From Chitinibacter sp. SCUT-21 (GTDB lineage: Bacteria; Pseudomonadota; Gammaproteobacteria; Burkholderiales; Chitinibacteraceae): a stretch of DNA of 64,000 nucleotides. Positions 1 through 10,231 of this stretch are shown here, piece after piece. The notes below the pieces were generated by a model. The model was not told the origin of the DNA. It saw only the letters and a list, made by a program, of their open reading frames with translations, and searched no databases. The stretch is taken from contig CP102611.1 in NCBI GenBank assembly GCA_041874755.1, positions 1,240,001 to 1,304,000 of the forward strand, read 5' to 3'. Made by a program: the position numbers and the translations under genes. Each line of letters starts with the position of its first letter. Position 1 is the first letter of the stretch.

Positions 1-684
1 CGCGTGAAATTGTCGCCACAAGGGCTAACAGGCACCAGTTATTTGGAAATCGATTACGAATCGCCCAAAGACAATCAGCCGCTTCCCGTTAACTGGACGC
101 CGGAACATTTATATATTCCATCAGCCAATAGCACGGTGAATCAGCTATTAGGCAGCGCGCAAGATTTGATGGCCAAATTCCAGCGTGTCGACGTGGATAA
201 AACGATCGCGCTGCTTAACCAAACTTTGACCACGATGAATAGCAAACTGGAAGATCTCCCAGTGAAAAGCATTGGCCGTGAAACCGAGCAATTGCTGCAT
301 AGCGTGAATAAAATGCCCCTAGGGCAGATAGCGAGCGAAAGTGCAGCCCTAATCCAAGAGGTACGTGAAAGTAATTTGGCGCTTAAAACATTACTAGAAC
401 AACCGTCGCTACAGCATGCCAGCAGTGATTTTGCCAGCGCGGCTTTTTCAGCCAAACAACTTCTCGCCGATCCTGCGCTGGCTAGCGCAGTACACAGGCT
501 AGATCAAATCACGCTAAGGCTCGATCACCTAACAGCACAACGCGAAAGCGATATTCAGCAAATTATTGATAATTTATCGAGCACCAGCAGCAATTTAAAA
601 ATGCTCAGCGAAAAGGCCAATCAAAAACCAAGTAGCCTATTGTTTAGCGACCCTCCAAAACCTTATACACCGCCCAAGCCATGA
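1..684 (+). CDS. MlaD/PqiB-type MCE-domain protein, C-terminal part (5' truncated by window)
   Basis: The frame is open from the first base, so only the C-terminal ~227 codons are present. The opening residues (GTSYLEIDYE, then WTPEHLYIPS) match the end of the MCE core of MlaD/PqiB-like periplasmic lipid-transport subunits. The rest is a long hydrophilic, probably coiled-coil tail ending in a Pro-rich stretch (PPKPYTPPKP). Such proteins are anchored to the inner membrane and work with an ABC permease and ATPase in phospholipid trafficking. The stop overlaps the start of the next gene (ATGA), an auxiliary lipoprotein that normally ends these operons. The permease and ATPase should lie just upstream, outside the window. 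The family is fairly sure; the exact subfamily is not. Confidence 0.8.
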   Translation, partial: RVKLSPQGLTGTSYLEIDYESPKDNQPLPVNWTPEHLYIPSANSTVNQLLGSAQDLMAKFQRVDVDKTIALLNQTLTTMNSKLEDLPVKSIGRETEQLLHSVNKMPLGQIASESAALIQEVRESNLALKTLLEQPSLQHASSDFASAAFSAKQLLADPALASAVHRLDQITLRLDHLTAQRESDIQQIIDNLSSTSSNLKMLSEKANQKPSSLLFSDPPKPYTPPKP

Positions 685-1259
685 AAAATCTGATTATTCT
701 AGTTTGCGCCTTGCTCATCAGCGCTTGCGCTAGCACCACGCCAGAGCGGCAAGACTTTTTGATTTCAGCCGAACGACAAACCGCTCGCAACGAAGCAAAA
801 TTTGGCGCCTTGCAGGTCAATGAATTGCGTAGCAATGCACCATATCGTGATTTGGCGCTGATCTATAAAGAAAGCCCACAGCGCTTTGTGGCCGACCCTT
901 ACCATGGTTTTTTAGCGGCGCCCGCCAATCAGCTCACGCAACAAACCCGCGCTTGGCTGGCGAAAAGCGGCTTGTTTAGTCGTGTTTACCCCACAGGTAG
1001 CAGCCAAATTGCTCCGTGGCAGCTTGAAGGCGAATTATTGGCGATGTATATCGATGTGAGTGCGCCCAAAACCCCGAAAGTCGTCATTCAGGCGCAGTAT
1101 TTATTGAGCTACGGGAACAAGTCGGCTAATTTCTTACTCACAGCCGAGCAATCGATTACCGATCCAGGCCCAGAAAGCGCAGCTCAAGGCTTTAGCACTG
1201 CATTGGCAAAGCTGTTAACGCAATTAGAGCAAGAACTGACTTCGTCAAATCTAGATTAG
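681..1259 (+). CDS. ABC-type transport auxiliary lipoprotein (PqiC/DUF330-like)
   Basis: This 192-residue protein has a lipoprotein signal peptide: hydrophobic LIILVCALLISA followed by Cys16, a lipobox ending SAC. The body (SAERQTARNEAKFG, VNELRSNAPYRDLALIYKES, NQLTQQTRAWLAKSGLFSRV) has the pattern of the ABC-transport auxiliary component family that accompanies MCE/MlaD transporters. It probably sits on the inner leaflet of the outer membrane as the partner of the upstream MCE protein. Its ATG overlaps the stop of that gene by 4 nt, which indicates translational coupling. It is the last gene of the operon; fliA starts 37 nt later. Confidence 0.8.
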   Translation: MKNLIILVCALLISACASTTPERQDFLISAERQTARNEAKFGALQVNELRSNAPYRDLALIYKESPQRFVADPYHGFLAAPANQLTQQTRAWLAKSGLFSRVYPTGSSQIAPWQLEGELLAMYIDVSAPKTPKVVIQAQYLLSYGNKSANFLLTAEQSITDPGPESAAQGFSTALAKLLTQLEQELTSSNLD

Positions 1260-1296
1260 TCGGCTACACTTAAGTTTCATTATTCTTAGTTAAATC

Positions 1297-2037
1297 ATGG
1301 CAGCCAACCGCGCACTTTCTCTATATCGCAGCACCCAAAGCAGCAGCGAAGAAGATCGCGTGCAGCAACACGCGCCCTTGGTTCGTAAAATTGCATATCA
1401 CATGATGAGCAAGCTGCCTGCGAGCGTTGATATCGACGACCTGATCCAAGTCGGTTTAATGGGCTTGATGGAAGCTGCGCGCAATTTTGACCCTGAAGCT
1501 GGCGTGCAATTTGAAACCTTTGCCAGCCAGCGCATCCGCGGTGCGATGCTCGATGAGTTACGCAACGCCGACTGGCTGCCGCGCCAAGCGCGAAAAAATA
1601 TGCGCGAAATCGAGCGTGCCATTGTGCAACTTGAGCAGCAACTCGGCCGCCATCCTTCTGAAGGCGAAGTCGCTCAAACGTTAGGCGTACCGCTGGACGA
1701 GTATCAAGCCATGCTCGGTGACGCGCGTGGTCACCAGTTGCTGCATTACGAAGACTTTGAAGTCGATGGCGAAAATGATCAGCTTGACCAATATGCCGCC
1801 GATCATAGCGCCAATCCGATTGATATCTTAAGTGACGAGCGCTTTCGCGCTTATTTGATCGAAGCGATCAGTGCCCTACCCGAGCGTGAAAAACTGCTAA
1901 TGGCTTTGTATTACGACGAAGAACTCAATTTAAAAGAGATTGGCGCGGTACTAGGCGTGTCGGAATCACGCGTCTGTCAGCTTCACACTCAAGCCGTCGC
2001 TCGATTGCGCGGCAAACTTAAAGACTGGCTAGCTTAA
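1297..2037 (+). CDS. fliA: RNA polymerase sigma factor FliA (sigma-28)
   Basis: This 246-residue protein is a typical FliA length. It directs transcription of late flagellar and chemotaxis genes. Region 2 is clear (DIDDLIQVGLMGLMEAARNF, then FETFASQRIRGAMLDELR and DWLPRQARK), and region 4 is at the C-terminus (LPEREKLLMALYYDEELNLKEIGAVLGVSESRVCQLH). It is followed with no gap by a flagellar stator gene: the TAA stop abuts the ATG, so the two are surely co-transcribed. The anti-sigma factor FlgM is not in the window. Confidence 0.93.
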   Translation: MAANRALSLYRSTQSSSEEDRVQQHAPLVRKIAYHMMSKLPASVDIDDLIQVGLMGLMEAARNFDPEAGVQFETFASQRIRGAMLDELRNADWLPRQARKNMREIERAIVQLEQQLGRHPSEGEVAQTLGVPLDEYQAMLGDARGHQLLHYEDFEVDGENDQLDQYAADHSANPIDILSDERFRAYLIEAISALPEREKLLMALYYDEELNLKEIGAVLGVSESRVCQLHTQAVARLRGKLKDWLA

Positions 2038-2781
2038 ATGGATAAAATCAGCGTACTGGGTCTGATACTGGGCCTCACTGCCATCGTACTGGGACACTGG
2101 CTTGAAGGCGGACAAGTTGGCTCCTTGGTGCAATTTACCGCGTTCTTTATCGTCATTGGTGGCACGATGGGCGCGGTGATGATTCAAACCGAAATGCGCC
2201 ACTTTTGGGCAGGCATCAAAATGCTGCGCTGGGTATTTTTTCCGCCTGCAATGGATTTTCGCAAAGTGCTATCTACCTTAATGAACTGGGGCAATCAAGC
2301 ACGTCGGGGCGGTTTATTGGCGCTCGAAGCCTATATCAATAGTGAAAAAGATCCATTTATCAAACGCGGCCTCACCATGGTCGTTGACGGCGCCGAGCCT
2401 GAAACCGTGCGCCGCGCGCTCGAGTTGGATATCGACGCCTATGAAGATCAAGCTCGTGCTGCAGCAAAAATCTGGGAATCTGCCGGTGGCTATTCCCCCA
2501 CCTTTGGTATTTTGGGTGCGGTACTCGGTCTGATTCATGTGATGGAAAACCTCACCGATCCCGCTAAGTTGGGTGCTGGGATTGCCGTGGCCTTTGTCGC
2601 AACAATTTATGGGGTAGGCGCCGCCAACTTATTTTTGCTACCCGTTTCCAACAAACTCAAGCATTACATCATGCTTGAAGTTCGTCGCCGCGAAATGGTC
2701 GCCGAAGGTTTGGTCACGATTGCTAACGGAGAAAACCCACGTTTATTAGAAAATAAACTGGCGGGTTTTTTACACCACTAA
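2038..2781 (+). CDS. Flagellar motor stator protein, MotA/MotC type
   Basis: The 247 residues show the MotA/TolQ/ExbB proton-channel layout: two N-terminal membrane segments (about 4-22 and 31-50), a cytoplasmic loop with charged residues that contacts the rotor, and two C-terminal segments (YSPTFGILGAVLGLIHVMENL and IAVAFVATIYGVGAANLFLLPV). The start codon directly follows the fliA stop. In other proteobacteria with a fliA-motC-motD arrangement the MotB-type partner comes next. Here the next gene is an acyltransferase after a 139-nt gap, so no peptidoglycan-binding B subunit is seen. The partner may be elsewhere in the genome. Confidence 0.88.
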   Translation: MDKISVLGLILGLTAIVLGHWLEGGQVGSLVQFTAFFIVIGGTMGAVMIQTEMRHFWAGIKMLRWVFFPPAMDFRKVLSTLMNWGNQARRGGLLALEAYINSEKDPFIKRGLTMVVDGAEPETVRRALELDIDAYEDQARAAAKIWESAGGYSPTFGILGAVLGLIHVMENLTDPAKLGAGIAVAFVATIYGVGAANLFLLPVSNKLKHYIMLEVRRREMVAEGLVTIANGENPRLLENKLAGFLHH

Positions 2782-2920
2782 TACCCCTGCCCGTATTTAG
2801 CCGCAGGAACCATTAATAGCGATCAGCAGACCAATACCCCGCAGAATGGAATATCACTCAATAATTCAGTTCGACGAATCATGTATAGACTCGCTATAGT
2901 CAAATGAAACAAAGCAAGGA

Positions 2921-3673
2921 ATGGCGATGCTGTATTTAGGTCACATTTTACTGCGTTTCATCGCTTGGCTAGATTTAGCCCTCTACACACTAGGCATGGT
3001 ATTGCTCGCTATGCTGCCTAGTGGAATAACTAGAACAATATACCCCCAACTATTTCACTCATGGTGCCGCTGTTTTGTTCGCGCATTGGGTGTGCAAATC
3101 CGCCTACACCAGCATTACCAAGGTGAGATGCCAACACACTACATCTTGATCGCCAATCATCCATCCGCCTTAGAAGATGTCGGTATTCCGGCCTTCTTTA
3201 ATGTACGCAGCCTGGCCAAGCACGAGGTTGCCAGCTGGTTTTTAGTGGGCCGCATTGCCCGTGCAGCGGGGACGTTGTTTGTCGAGCGCGAAAACAAGCA
3301 ATCTAGGCAACAAGCACAGCAAGCACTGATTGACGCCGTAGCGCGTGGGGACAATATTGCGCTCTATCCCGAAGGTGGCTGCAAAGGGCGGCGTATCGCC
3401 CCCCGCTTTTTATTTGGCGCCTTTGCCACTTCACAAGCCACAGGCGTACCGATCTTGCCGGTTTTTTTGCATCATGAAGCACAAGCACAATTTGAATGGC
3501 AGAGCGGTGAACATCTACTCACCAAAATCTGGCGCATCGCCACTAGCCCCAATCGGATTGTGCATTACCACATATTTCAGCCCATCGACCCCTCGCAATT
3601 TATGGACAAAGAGACTTACACAGAGACGGTCTATCAACAATATTTGCAGTGGCAACAACGTTTTTTAGACTAA
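2921..3673 (+). CDS. Lysophospholipid acyltransferase family protein (PlsC-like)
   Basis: The 250-residue inner-membrane protein has two hydrophobic N-terminal segments, then a PlsC-type core: ANHPSALED (catalytic His), FVERENK, and YPEGG near residue 148. The usual HX4D dyad reads H-PSAL-E-D here, so the acid is either Glu at the canonical position or Asp one residue later; the EGG replaces the more common EGT. It probably acylates a lysophospholipid or related lipid with acyl-ACP or acyl-CoA. It has its own upstream gap and no clear operon partner. Confidence 0.75.
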   Translation: MAMLYLGHILLRFIAWLDLALYTLGMVLLAMLPSGITRTIYPQLFHSWCRCFVRALGVQIRLHQHYQGEMPTHYILIANHPSALEDVGIPAFFNVRSLAKHEVASWFLVGRIARAAGTLFVERENKQSRQQAQQALIDAVARGDNIALYPEGGCKGRRIAPRFLFGAFATSQATGVPILPVFLHHEAQAQFEWQSGEHLLTKIWRIATSPNRIVHYHIFQPIDPSQFMDKETYTETVYQQYLQWQQRFLD

Positions 3674-3758
3674 TTTCACTGCGCGCGTCGCTTTTCTCGT
3701 CCAGTACATGGGCTTGCCGTTATAATCGCGAAAGCTACCGTTAACGACCATTCGAACC

Positions 3759-6161
3759 ATGCCCCTGTTTCGCAAGAAAAACATCCCCAATGTTTCGACA
3801 CGCGCAGCCTTGCCTGCCCCTGTTGCGAATTTATTACGCGAATCTTGGTGGTTATTACTCGTTGTTTTAGTGGGCTATCTACTGCTCATTCTGACCAGCT
3901 ACCACCGTGGAGACCCTGGCTGGTCGCATAGCGCAACAGAACTGGTTATTCATAACCGGGGCGGTGCCGTAGGCGCTTGGATCGCAGATGTGTTGCTGTA
4001 TACCTTTGGCATTTCCGCCTGGTGGTGGACGATATTTTGCGTTGCCGCCATTTTATGGGGATACCGACGCATTGATCGCGTCACCGAATCATCGAAGCCC
4101 TTGGTATTTTTGTCTTGCCTCGGCTTTGCGCTGATTATTCTGTCGAGCTCTTGTTTAGAAGCCTTGCGCTTACACTCATTAACCGTAGAACTCCCCCACA
4201 AACCGGGCGGCATTCTTGGCCTCTGGCTGGGCGGCTGTCTGATGAAAAGCTTTGGTTTTAGCGGCGCCACCCTATTACTAATCACGACGATGTGCTTGGG
4301 CGTTTCGCTGTTCACCGGCTTATCGTGGCTAAACGTGATGGAAAACATTGGCGCGGCATTTGAATGGCTGTATTACAAAGCCATTGACGGCATCCAAGCC
4401 GCGCAAGATCGCCGAATTGGCCGCGAAGTGAAAAAAGCGCGCGAGCAAAAAGTGCAAGAAGCGAAAAAGAAACAGGATGAAAAAGAGCCGCTCATCATCG
4501 CCCCACTGCAAAACGAAGTGCCAGTTGCGAAAAAGCTAGAGCGCGAAAAGAAAACGCTAGAAAAACAACAAGAGCAGCAGGCCAAACAAGCGGCCCAGCC
4601 GATGCTGTTCGCCGAAGACGATTTACCCCCTGCACCTGCTGCTCCAAGCAAAAAAGCACCAATGCCAGTCAATTTTGGCGACAGCTCTTTGCCACAACTG
4701 AGCTTGCTAGAGCCTGCGCTACAGGCACAAGAGACAATTTCCAAAGAAACGCTCGAATTTACCTCACAGCTGATCGAGCGCAAGCTTGCTGATTTTAACG
4801 TCGAAGTCAAAGTCGTCGCCGCCTACCCGGGCCCAGTGATTACCCGTTACGAAATCGAACCTGCGGTCGGCGTGAAGGGATCACAAATCGTCAATTTGAT
4901 GAAGGACTTGGCACGCGCGCTCGGCTTGGTATCGATCCGCGTCGTCGAGACAATCCCGGGCAAAACGTATATGGGCTTGGAATTACCCAATCCAACGCGG
5001 CAAATGATTCGCCTCTCGGAAATCATGTCGAGCGAGCCGTATCACGCGATGCAGAGCAAATTAACGCTGGTGCTCGGTAAAGACATCACTGGCAAACCCA
5101 TCGTCACCGATCTGGCCAAAGCGCCGCATATGCTGGTCGCCGGTACTACTGGCTCGGGTAAATCGGTCGGTGTAAATGCGATGATTTTATCCTTGGTGTA
5201 TAAAGCGACGCCGGATGAAGTGCGCTTTATTATGATCGACCCGAAAATGCTCGAGTTGTCGATTTACGACGAAATTCCGCATCTGCTTGCGCCGGTCGTC
5301 ACCGATATGAAGCTAGCGGCCAACGCCTTAAACTGGTGCGTCGCCGAGATGGAAAAGCGCTATAAACTGCTTAGCGCTTTGGGCGTGCGCAATATTGCTG
5401 GTTACAACCAGAAGATTAAAGATGCGGAAAAAGCGGGTAAAAAGCTGACCAACCCGTTTACGCTCACTCCGGATGATCCAGAACCGCTCGAACATTTACC
5501 GTTTATTGTCGTTGTGGTCGATGAGTTTGCCGACTTGATGATGGTCGCGGGCAAGAAGATTGAAGAGCTGATCGCCCGCTTGGCGCAAAAAGCACGGGCA
5601 GCGGGGATTCATTTGATTTTGGCGACGCAACGCCCATCAGTGGACGTAATTACGGGGCTGATTAAAGCCAATATTCCGACGCGTTTAGCTTTCCAAGTTT
5701 CCAGCAAGATCGATAGCCGGACGATTCTCGATCAAATGGGCGCAGAGGCGCTGCTGGGTCAAGGCGATATGTTATTTTTACCACCGGGCAGTGGTTATCC
5801 ATTGCGCGTACACGGCGCCTTTGTTGCCGATGAAGAAGTGCATCGCGTCGTCGATTCGCTCAAAGCCATGGGTGAGCCTAATTACATCGAAGGCATCCTC
5901 AATGGCGGCTTTGACGCTGAAAGTGCGGGCAATACTAGCTTGGGCGAAGGTGGCAGCACCGAGGACACCGATCCACTGTATGACGAAGCCGTCGCGTTCG
6001 TCATGAAAAGTCGTCGCGCATCGATTTCTTCCGTGCAAAGACAACTGCGTATCGGTTATAATCGCGCCGCGCGTCTGATTGAACAAATGGAAAGCGCTGG
6101 TCTGGTTAGCTCGATGGAAAGCAACGGCAACCGGACTGTACTGGCGCCAGCCAGTGAATAA
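3759..6161 (+). CDS. ftsK: DNA translocase FtsK
   Basis: The 800-residue protein coordinates chromosome segregation with septum closure. It has N-terminal membrane segments (within residues 25-190), a Lys/Glu/Gln-rich linker (about 225-290), a RecA-like motor with Walker A GTTGSGKS (about 462-469) and Walker [11 protein letters not shown] (about 583-592), and a C-terminal gamma winged helix ([20 protein letters not shown]) that reads KOPS sites. The linker is much shorter than in E. coli FtsK (1329 residues). A hairpin (6163-6171/6181-6189) follows the stop but lacks a T-run. Confidence 0.95.
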   Translation: MPLFRKKNIPNVSTRAALPAPVANLLRESWWLLLVVLVGYLLLILTSYHRGDPGWSHSATELVIHNRGGAVGAWIADVLLYTFGISAWWWTIFCVAAILWGYRRIDRVTESSKPLVFLSCLGFALIILSSSCLEALRLHSLTVELPHKPGGILGLWLGGCLMKSFGFSGATLLLITTMCLGVSLFTGLSWLNVMENIGAAFEWLYYKAIDGIQAAQDRRIGREVKKAREQKVQEAKKKQDEKEPLIIAPLQNEVPVAKKLEREKKTLEKQQEQQAKQAAQPMLFAEDDLPPAPAAPSKKAPMPVNFGDSSLPQLSLLEPALQAQETISKETLEFTSQLIERKLADFNVEVKVVAAYPGPVITRYEIEPAVGVKGSQIVNLMKDLARALGLVSIRVVETIPGKTYMGLELPNPTRQMIRLSEIMSSEPYHAMQSKLTLVLGKDITGKPIVTDLAKAPHMLVAGTTGSGKSVGVNAMILSLVYKATPDEVRFIMIDPKMLELSIYDEIPHLLAPVVTDMKLAANALNWCVAEMEKRYKLLSALGVRNIAGYNQKIKDAEKAGKKLTNPFTLTPDDPEPLEHLPFIVVVVDEFADLMMVAGKKIEELIARLAQKARAAGIHLILATQRPSVDVITGLIKANIPTRLAFQVSSKIDSRTILDQMGAEALLGQGDMLFLPPGSGYPLRVHGAFVADEEVHRVVDSLKAMGEPNYIEGILNGGFDAESAGNTSLGEGGSTEDTDPLYDEAVAFVMKSRRASISSVQRQLRIGYNRAARLIEQMESAGLVSSMESNGNRTVLAPASE

Positions 6162-6316
6162 CGGCGAATCACTGAGGTTTTGATTCGCCACGCCCACCAT
6201 AGACAGGCGGCTACACCTTTCGGGATGGGCAACACACCAAAGCTGTTGTGCGTGTACATTATGCCTCAGCCTAGGTACAACTTATTCCGATTAACCCCGC
6301 ATTTTGCACCTATGAC

Positions 6317-6346
6317 TTGAACTCTAGGGGCGATCTGTGATATAAA
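6317..6346 (+). promoter_or_regulatory. Probable sigma-70 promoter of rpmB-rpmG
   Basis: TTGAAC (6317-6322) and TATAAA (6341-6346) are separated by 18 bp, with an upstream TGTGA giving a partial extended -10. It lies about 38 bp before the rpmB start, in the gap after ftsK. Assigned by pattern only. Confidence 0.55.
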
Positions 6347-6383
6347 CGTGGACTTTTCCAGTTCCGACGTTAGGACAAGAATC

Positions 6384-6617
6384 ATGGCACGAGTATGCAA
6401 AGTCACCGGCAAAGGCCCGATGACCGGGAATAACGTTTCCCACGCCAACAACAAAACAAAACGCCGCTTCCTCCCGAATCTGCAATCACGCCGTTTCTGG
6501 GTTGAGAGCGAAAACCGTTTCATCCGTCTGCGTGTTTCAAACGCTGCGTTGCGCCTGATCGACAAGAAAGGCATCGACGTAGTATTGGCTGACTTGCGCG
6601 CCCGCGGCGAACTATAA
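6384..6617 (+). CDS. rpmB: 50S ribosomal protein L28
   Basis: The 77-residue protein starts [20 protein letters not shown], the highly conserved L28 N-terminus, and has the typical length. The ATG at 6384 is preferred over an upstream in-frame start at 6348, because the family always starts with MxRVC and AGGA lies just upstream at 6372. rpmG follows after 17 nt, the usual pairing. L28 lacks the second zinc-binding Cys pattern here. Confidence 0.96.
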   Translation: MARVCKVTGKGPMTGNNVSHANNKTKRRFLPNLQSRRFWVESENRFIRLRVSNAALRLIDKKGIDVVLADLRARGEL

Positions 6618-6634
6618 TTCCGAGGTAATTTAAG

Positions 6635-6790
6635 ATGCGCGATAAGATCAAGCTCGAATCTTCTGCAGGTACTGGTCACTTCTACACGACGACCAAAAAC
6701 AAACGTACCATGCCAGAAAAGATGGAAATCAAGAAGTTCGATCCCGTTGCTCGCAAGCACGTGATCTACAAGGAAACCAAACTGAAGTAA
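6635..6790 (+). CDS. rpmG: 50S ribosomal protein L33
   Basis: The 51-codon gene encodes [20 protein letters not shown] and then [23 protein letters not shown], the classic L33. There are no cysteines, so this is the zinc-independent form. A GAGGT ribosome binding site lies 9 nt upstream. It is co-transcribed with rpmB and followed by a strong terminator. Confidence 0.96.
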   Translation: MRDKIKLESSAGTGHFYTTTKNKRTMPEKMEIKKFDPVARKHVIYKETKLK

Positions 6791-6815
6791 TTCAGTGCTC
6801 TGGTGACCATACTCG

Positions 6816-6841
6816 AAACCCTGCTTCGGCAGGGTTTTTGT
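6816..6841 (+). terminator. Rho-independent terminator of rpmB-rpmG
   Basis: AAACCCTG, a CTTCGG-type loop and CAGGGTTT are followed by a T-run. The stable UUCG-class tetraloop is typical of strong terminators. Confidence 0.9.
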
Positions 6842-6906
6842 TTGGCCCAAAGAAATGGGGTATTGCTTTAAAAGCCATACCCCATTTTTTATTTAGCTCA
6901 ATACCC

Positions 6907-7794
6907 CTACTCTATACCCCAGATTGTTTTTAAGGTAGCGCAGAGTTTATGCATCATCGGGTCGCTCGCCCTATCGCCTGAGTAAATAAACTGCAGCGGC
7001 GCCTTGGTCACCAATTCACCATTTCGCCACAACACAATCGAGCCATCCGAGGCAAAGCGCTGTGCGGTACGTTCAGCCAAGATCGCCATCCCAACTCCCG
7101 CCTTGATTAATTCGAGCAAGGTCGCTTCTTCGTCAAACTCGCCAACGACTTTAGGCGCAATATTTTGACTACGCCACAATTCCTGTGAAATATCAGCCAA
7201 ACTAGTGTACTGCGATAAGCCCAACCACGGTGCCTCGCCCAATTTAGCCCAATCTGCATGCTGATATTCTGCCGCCATTGCCACGGGCATAGCGATACAA
7301 AAACCAATTTCGCTCAAAGGTAAAGTTTGAACATTTTGATAGGGATTCCGGCCGAGATAAAAACCGCCATCGAGCGTTTTTTTTCGTACTTCGTTGAGCA
7401 CACTAACGGAAATTCCATGCGTGGTCTGCACAGTAATCAGTGGATAAGTGTCACGTAAAAGCGACAGCCAAGCTCCCAATTTCAAACGCGCTGGAACGCC
7501 AATCGTCCCGATACGCACCTTGCCTTTTGGTTCGCCCTGCAATGCTTTGGCTTTGTGCAGCAAATCGCGCGATTGCGCCAAGATTTGTTCGGCCTCCGGC
7601 ATCAATAACTTACCCGCCTCGGTGAGCGATACGCCGCCTGGGTAGCGTTCAAACAGCGCCAATCCAAACTGTTCCTCCAGCGCTTTAATCTGCGCCGTTA
7701 CTGCAGGTTGAGATAAGTGCAACAATTCAGCAGCTTGCGTCAGATGCCCCTGTTGCGCCACGGTCACAAAAGTTCGTAATTGATAGAGTTCCAT
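6907..7794 (-). CDS. LysR-family transcriptional regulator
   Basis: The protein is 295 residues from the ATG at 7794; a TTG six codons upstream is possible but the family begins MELYQLRTF. The N-terminal winged HTH (GHLTQAAELLHLSQPAVTAQIKALEEQFGLALFER) is followed by a LysR substrate-binding domain (RIGTIGVPARLKLGAWLSLL). The inducer is unknown. It is divergent from the DUF485-actP genes across ~225 bp, so regulation of acetate uptake is possible but unproven. Confidence 0.88.
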   Translation of the reverse strand: MELYQLRTFVTVAQQGHLTQAAELLHLSQPAVTAQIKALEEQFGLALFERYPGGVSLTEAGKLLMPEAEQILAQSRDLLHKAKALQGEPKGKVRIGTIGVPARLKLGAWLSLLRDTYPLITVQTTHGISVSVLNEVRKKTLDGGFYLGRNPYQNVQTLPLSEIGFCIAMPVAMAAEYQHADWAKLGEAPWLGLSQYTSLADISQELWRSQNIAPKVVGEFDEEATLLELIKAGVGMAILAERTAQRFASDGSIVLWRNGELVTKAPLQFIYSGDRASDPMMHKLCATLKTIWGIE

Positions 7795-8020
7795 ACGGCG
7801 ATTATCACCCAAACCTTGCCCATCGTGCCAGATAGCTTGCCGTGAAATGTAGTTAAAAATCTTTGATTACAAACAATAAAGTAAGTCTTGCGCAACCAAT
7901 CATAAATTTCAGTGATTCTGAACATCAGAAAAAGCAATTAGCCTCTTCTTGTTACACAGGCTTACATTAGGCGTGGGAATAGCTAGACATTAGCTTTTTA
8001 CACTTCACAGGAGGCAGCGT

Positions 8021-8329
8021 ATGCATGAATCAATGATTGAACGCGTCCAGAATAACCCTAAGTTTCACGCTCTCGTAGCAACTCGCTCTAAGTTTTCTTG
8101 GATGCTCACGTTCGCGATGTTGGCAATTTACTACGGTTTTATTCTGCTGATCGCTTTTTCACCTGCAACACTTGGTACCCCTATCAGTAATGGTGTCACC
8201 ACCATCGGCATTCCATTAGGCATTTTTGTCATCATTTCGGCCTTTGTGCTCACAGGCATTTATGTGCGTCGCGCGAATACCGAATTTGACCAACTGACTC
8301 GTGAAGTGGTTGAGGAAGCGAAACAATGA
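8021..8329 (+). CDS. DUF485 family inner-membrane protein (YjcH-like)
   Basis: The 102-residue protein has two membrane segments (about 27-48 and 60-83) and the DUF485 signature near the N-terminus ([19 protein letters not shown]). It is nearly always encoded directly upstream of the acetate permease ActP, and here its stop overlaps the actP ATG by 4 nt. AGGAGG sits 8 nt before the start. It probably assists or modulates ActP; no catalytic residues are seen. Confidence 0.9.
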   Translation: MHESMIERVQNNPKFHALVATRSKFSWMLTFAMLAIYYGFILLIAFSPATLGTPISNGVTTIGIPLGIFVIISAFVLTGIYVRRANTEFDQLTREVVEEAKQ

Positions 8330-10140
8330 AATCTCTCTACGAAAAATTAGGTTTTGCGGCTTTTCTGGCATTTGCAAGCGTACCAAGCTGGGCCGCCGGC
8401 GCAATCGAAGGCGAAGTGCATAAACGTGAATTGAACGTTCACGCCATTATTATGTTCTTGGCCTTCGTCGCATTTACCCTCGGTATCACTTACTGGGCCG
8501 CGCGTCGCACCCGTTCAGCAAAAGATTTCTACGCCGCTGGCGGCGGTATTACTGGCTTTCAAAACGGTTTGGCAATTGCCGGTGACTATATGTCGGCAGC
8601 GTCCTTCCTCGGTATTTCGGCCATGGTATTTACCACTGGCTACGATGGTTTGATCTACTCGATCGGCTTTCTAGTCGGCTGGCCAGTGATTACCTTTATG
8701 ATCGCAGAGCGTTTGCGTAACTTGGGTAAATACACTTTTGCTGACGTGGCGTCATATCGTCTAGGTCAAACGCCAGTACGCGTATTTGCGGCAACCGGCA
8801 CTTTGGTTGTTGTGGCGCTGTACCTGATTGCCCAAATGGTTGGCGCAGGTAAATTGATCCAGCTCTTGTTCGGTTTGGATTACACCTATGCCGTTATCTT
8901 GGTTGGTATTTTGATGGTGATGTACGTGATGTTCGGCGGCATGTTGGCGACGACTTGGGTACAAATTATCAAGGCAATCTTGCTGTTGTCTGGCGCAACC
9001 TTCATGGCCTTTATGGTGATGAAACATGCGGGCTTTAGCTTTGAAACCATGTTCCAACAAGCGGTTGAAGTGAAACAAGCAGGTGCGCAGGCCTTAGCCA
9101 ATAAAGCTGCAATTGCTTCTGAAGTTGCCGCTAAAGCAGTAGCCGCCAACGCACCAGACGCTTCTGCAGCAGTGGCTTCAGCGACAGAAGCCGCAGAAAA
9201 AGCAGCGAAAGCCGCTAAAGCCAATATCATGGCACCAGGTGGTTTGGTATCGAATCCAATCGATGCAATCTCGCTCGGTCTGGCTCTGATGTTTGGTACC
9301 GCAGGTTTGCCGCACATTCTGATGCGCTTCTTCACCGTAGCGGATGCGAAAGAAGCTCGTAAATCAGTATTCTATGCGACAGGCTTTATCGGCTACTTCT
9401 ACATCCTGACCTTCATCATCGGTTTTGGCGCGATCATCTTGCTGTCGGGCGAAGCGGGCTTGAAGTTCAAAGACGCGGCCGGCGCGCTGATTGGCGGCTC
9501 GAATATGGCTGCGGTGCATTTGGCCGACGCAGTGGGCGGTGACTTGTTCCTCGGCTTTATCTCTGCTGTGGCGTTTGCGACGATCTTGGCGGTGGTGGCA
9601 GGTTTAACATTGTCAGGCGCATCAGCGGTATCGCACGATCTGTACGCTTCGGTAATCAAGAAAGGCAAAGCGAACGAAGCGGATGAAATTCGCGTATCGA
9701 AAATGACCACCTTGGCGCTCGGCGTAGTAGCGATGTTGCTCGGTATCTTGTTCGAAAAACAAAATATCGCCTTCATGGTCGGCTTGGCGTTCTCGATCGC
9801 AGCTTCGGCTAACTTCCCAGTTCTGTTCTTGTCGATGTTCTGGAAAGGTTTGACTACTCGCGGTGCAGTATTGGGCGGCGCAATCGGCTTGATCTCGGCT
9901 GTCGTGTTGATTATCTTGGGACCAGCAGTTTGGGTAGACGTTCTCGGCCATCCAAAAGGCTCTGAATTGTTTGCCTACAAAAACCCAGCTTTGTTCTCAA
10001 TGACTGCGGCGTTCTTCTTCACTTGGTTGTTCTCTGTGCTCGACACCAGCACGCAAGCCCAAGCTGAGAAAGAAAAATTCAAGCCACAATTCGTACGCTC
10101 TATGACAGGTATTGGTGCAGAAGGCGCTTCTGAACACTAA
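8326..10140 (+). CDS. actP: Cation/acetate symporter ActP
   Basis: The 604-residue member of the sodium:solute symporter family has a signal-like N-terminus (to about residue 24) and then about 13 membrane helices. The core ([51 protein letters not shown]) is characteristic of ActP. Residues about 251-300 are an Ala/Lys/Glu-rich hydrophilic insert absent from the 549-residue E. coli ActP; it lies between two helices just before [11 protein letters not shown]. The gene is coupled to the DUF485 gene and ends at a terminator. Acs, which activates the imported acetate, is encoded nearby. Confidence 0.93.
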   Translation: MKSLYEKLGFAAFLAFASVPSWAAGAIEGEVHKRELNVHAIIMFLAFVAFTLGITYWAARRTRSAKDFYAAGGGITGFQNGLAIAGDYMSAASFLGISAMVFTTGYDGLIYSIGFLVGWPVITFMIAERLRNLGKYTFADVASYRLGQTPVRVFAATGTLVVVALYLIAQMVGAGKLIQLLFGLDYTYAVILVGILMVMYVMFGGMLATTWVQIIKAILLLSGATFMAFMVMKHAGFSFETMFQQAVEVKQAGAQALANKAAIASEVAAKAVAANAPDASAAVASATEAAEKAAKAAKANIMAPGGLVSNPIDAISLGLALMFGTAGLPHILMRFFTVADAKEARKSVFYATGFIGYFYILTFIIGFGAIILLSGEAGLKFKDAAGALIGGSNMAAVHLADAVGGDLFLGFISAVAFATILAVVAGLTLSGASAVSHDLYASVIKKGKANEADEIRVSKMTTLALGVVAMLLGILFEKQNIAFMVGLAFSIAASANFPVLFLSMFWKGLTTRGAVLGGAIGLISAVVLIILGPAVWVDVLGHPKGSELFAYKNPALFSMTAAFFFTWLFSVLDTSTQAQAEKEKFKPQFVRSMTGIGAEGASEH

Positions 10141-10175
10141 TACAGACAAATACTCCTAATACGAGTGATTGCAAG

Positions 10176-10206
10176 CGCCCCAACGTGTGAACGTCGGGGC
10201 GTTTTT
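10176..10206 (+). terminator. Rho-independent terminator after actP
   Basis: CGCCCCAACGT, a short loop and ACGTCGGGGCG are followed by TTTTT. It lies before the ATG of the next gene and argues against the longer in-frame start at 10169. Confidence 0.88.
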
Positions 10207-10231
10207 CCTTGTGCTACAAAATGGAAAAAAC

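Noticed and set aside
6266..6850. 194-codon minus-strand frame across rpmB-rpmG
   Set aside because: It is antisense to two certain ribosomal genes and a terminator.
8886..9335. 149-codon minus-strand frame in actP
   Set aside because: Antisense shadow of the Ala-rich insert and membrane helices.
10169..10231. Longer start of the DUF294 gene
   Set aside because: It would begin upstream of the actP terminator and adds unconserved residues.
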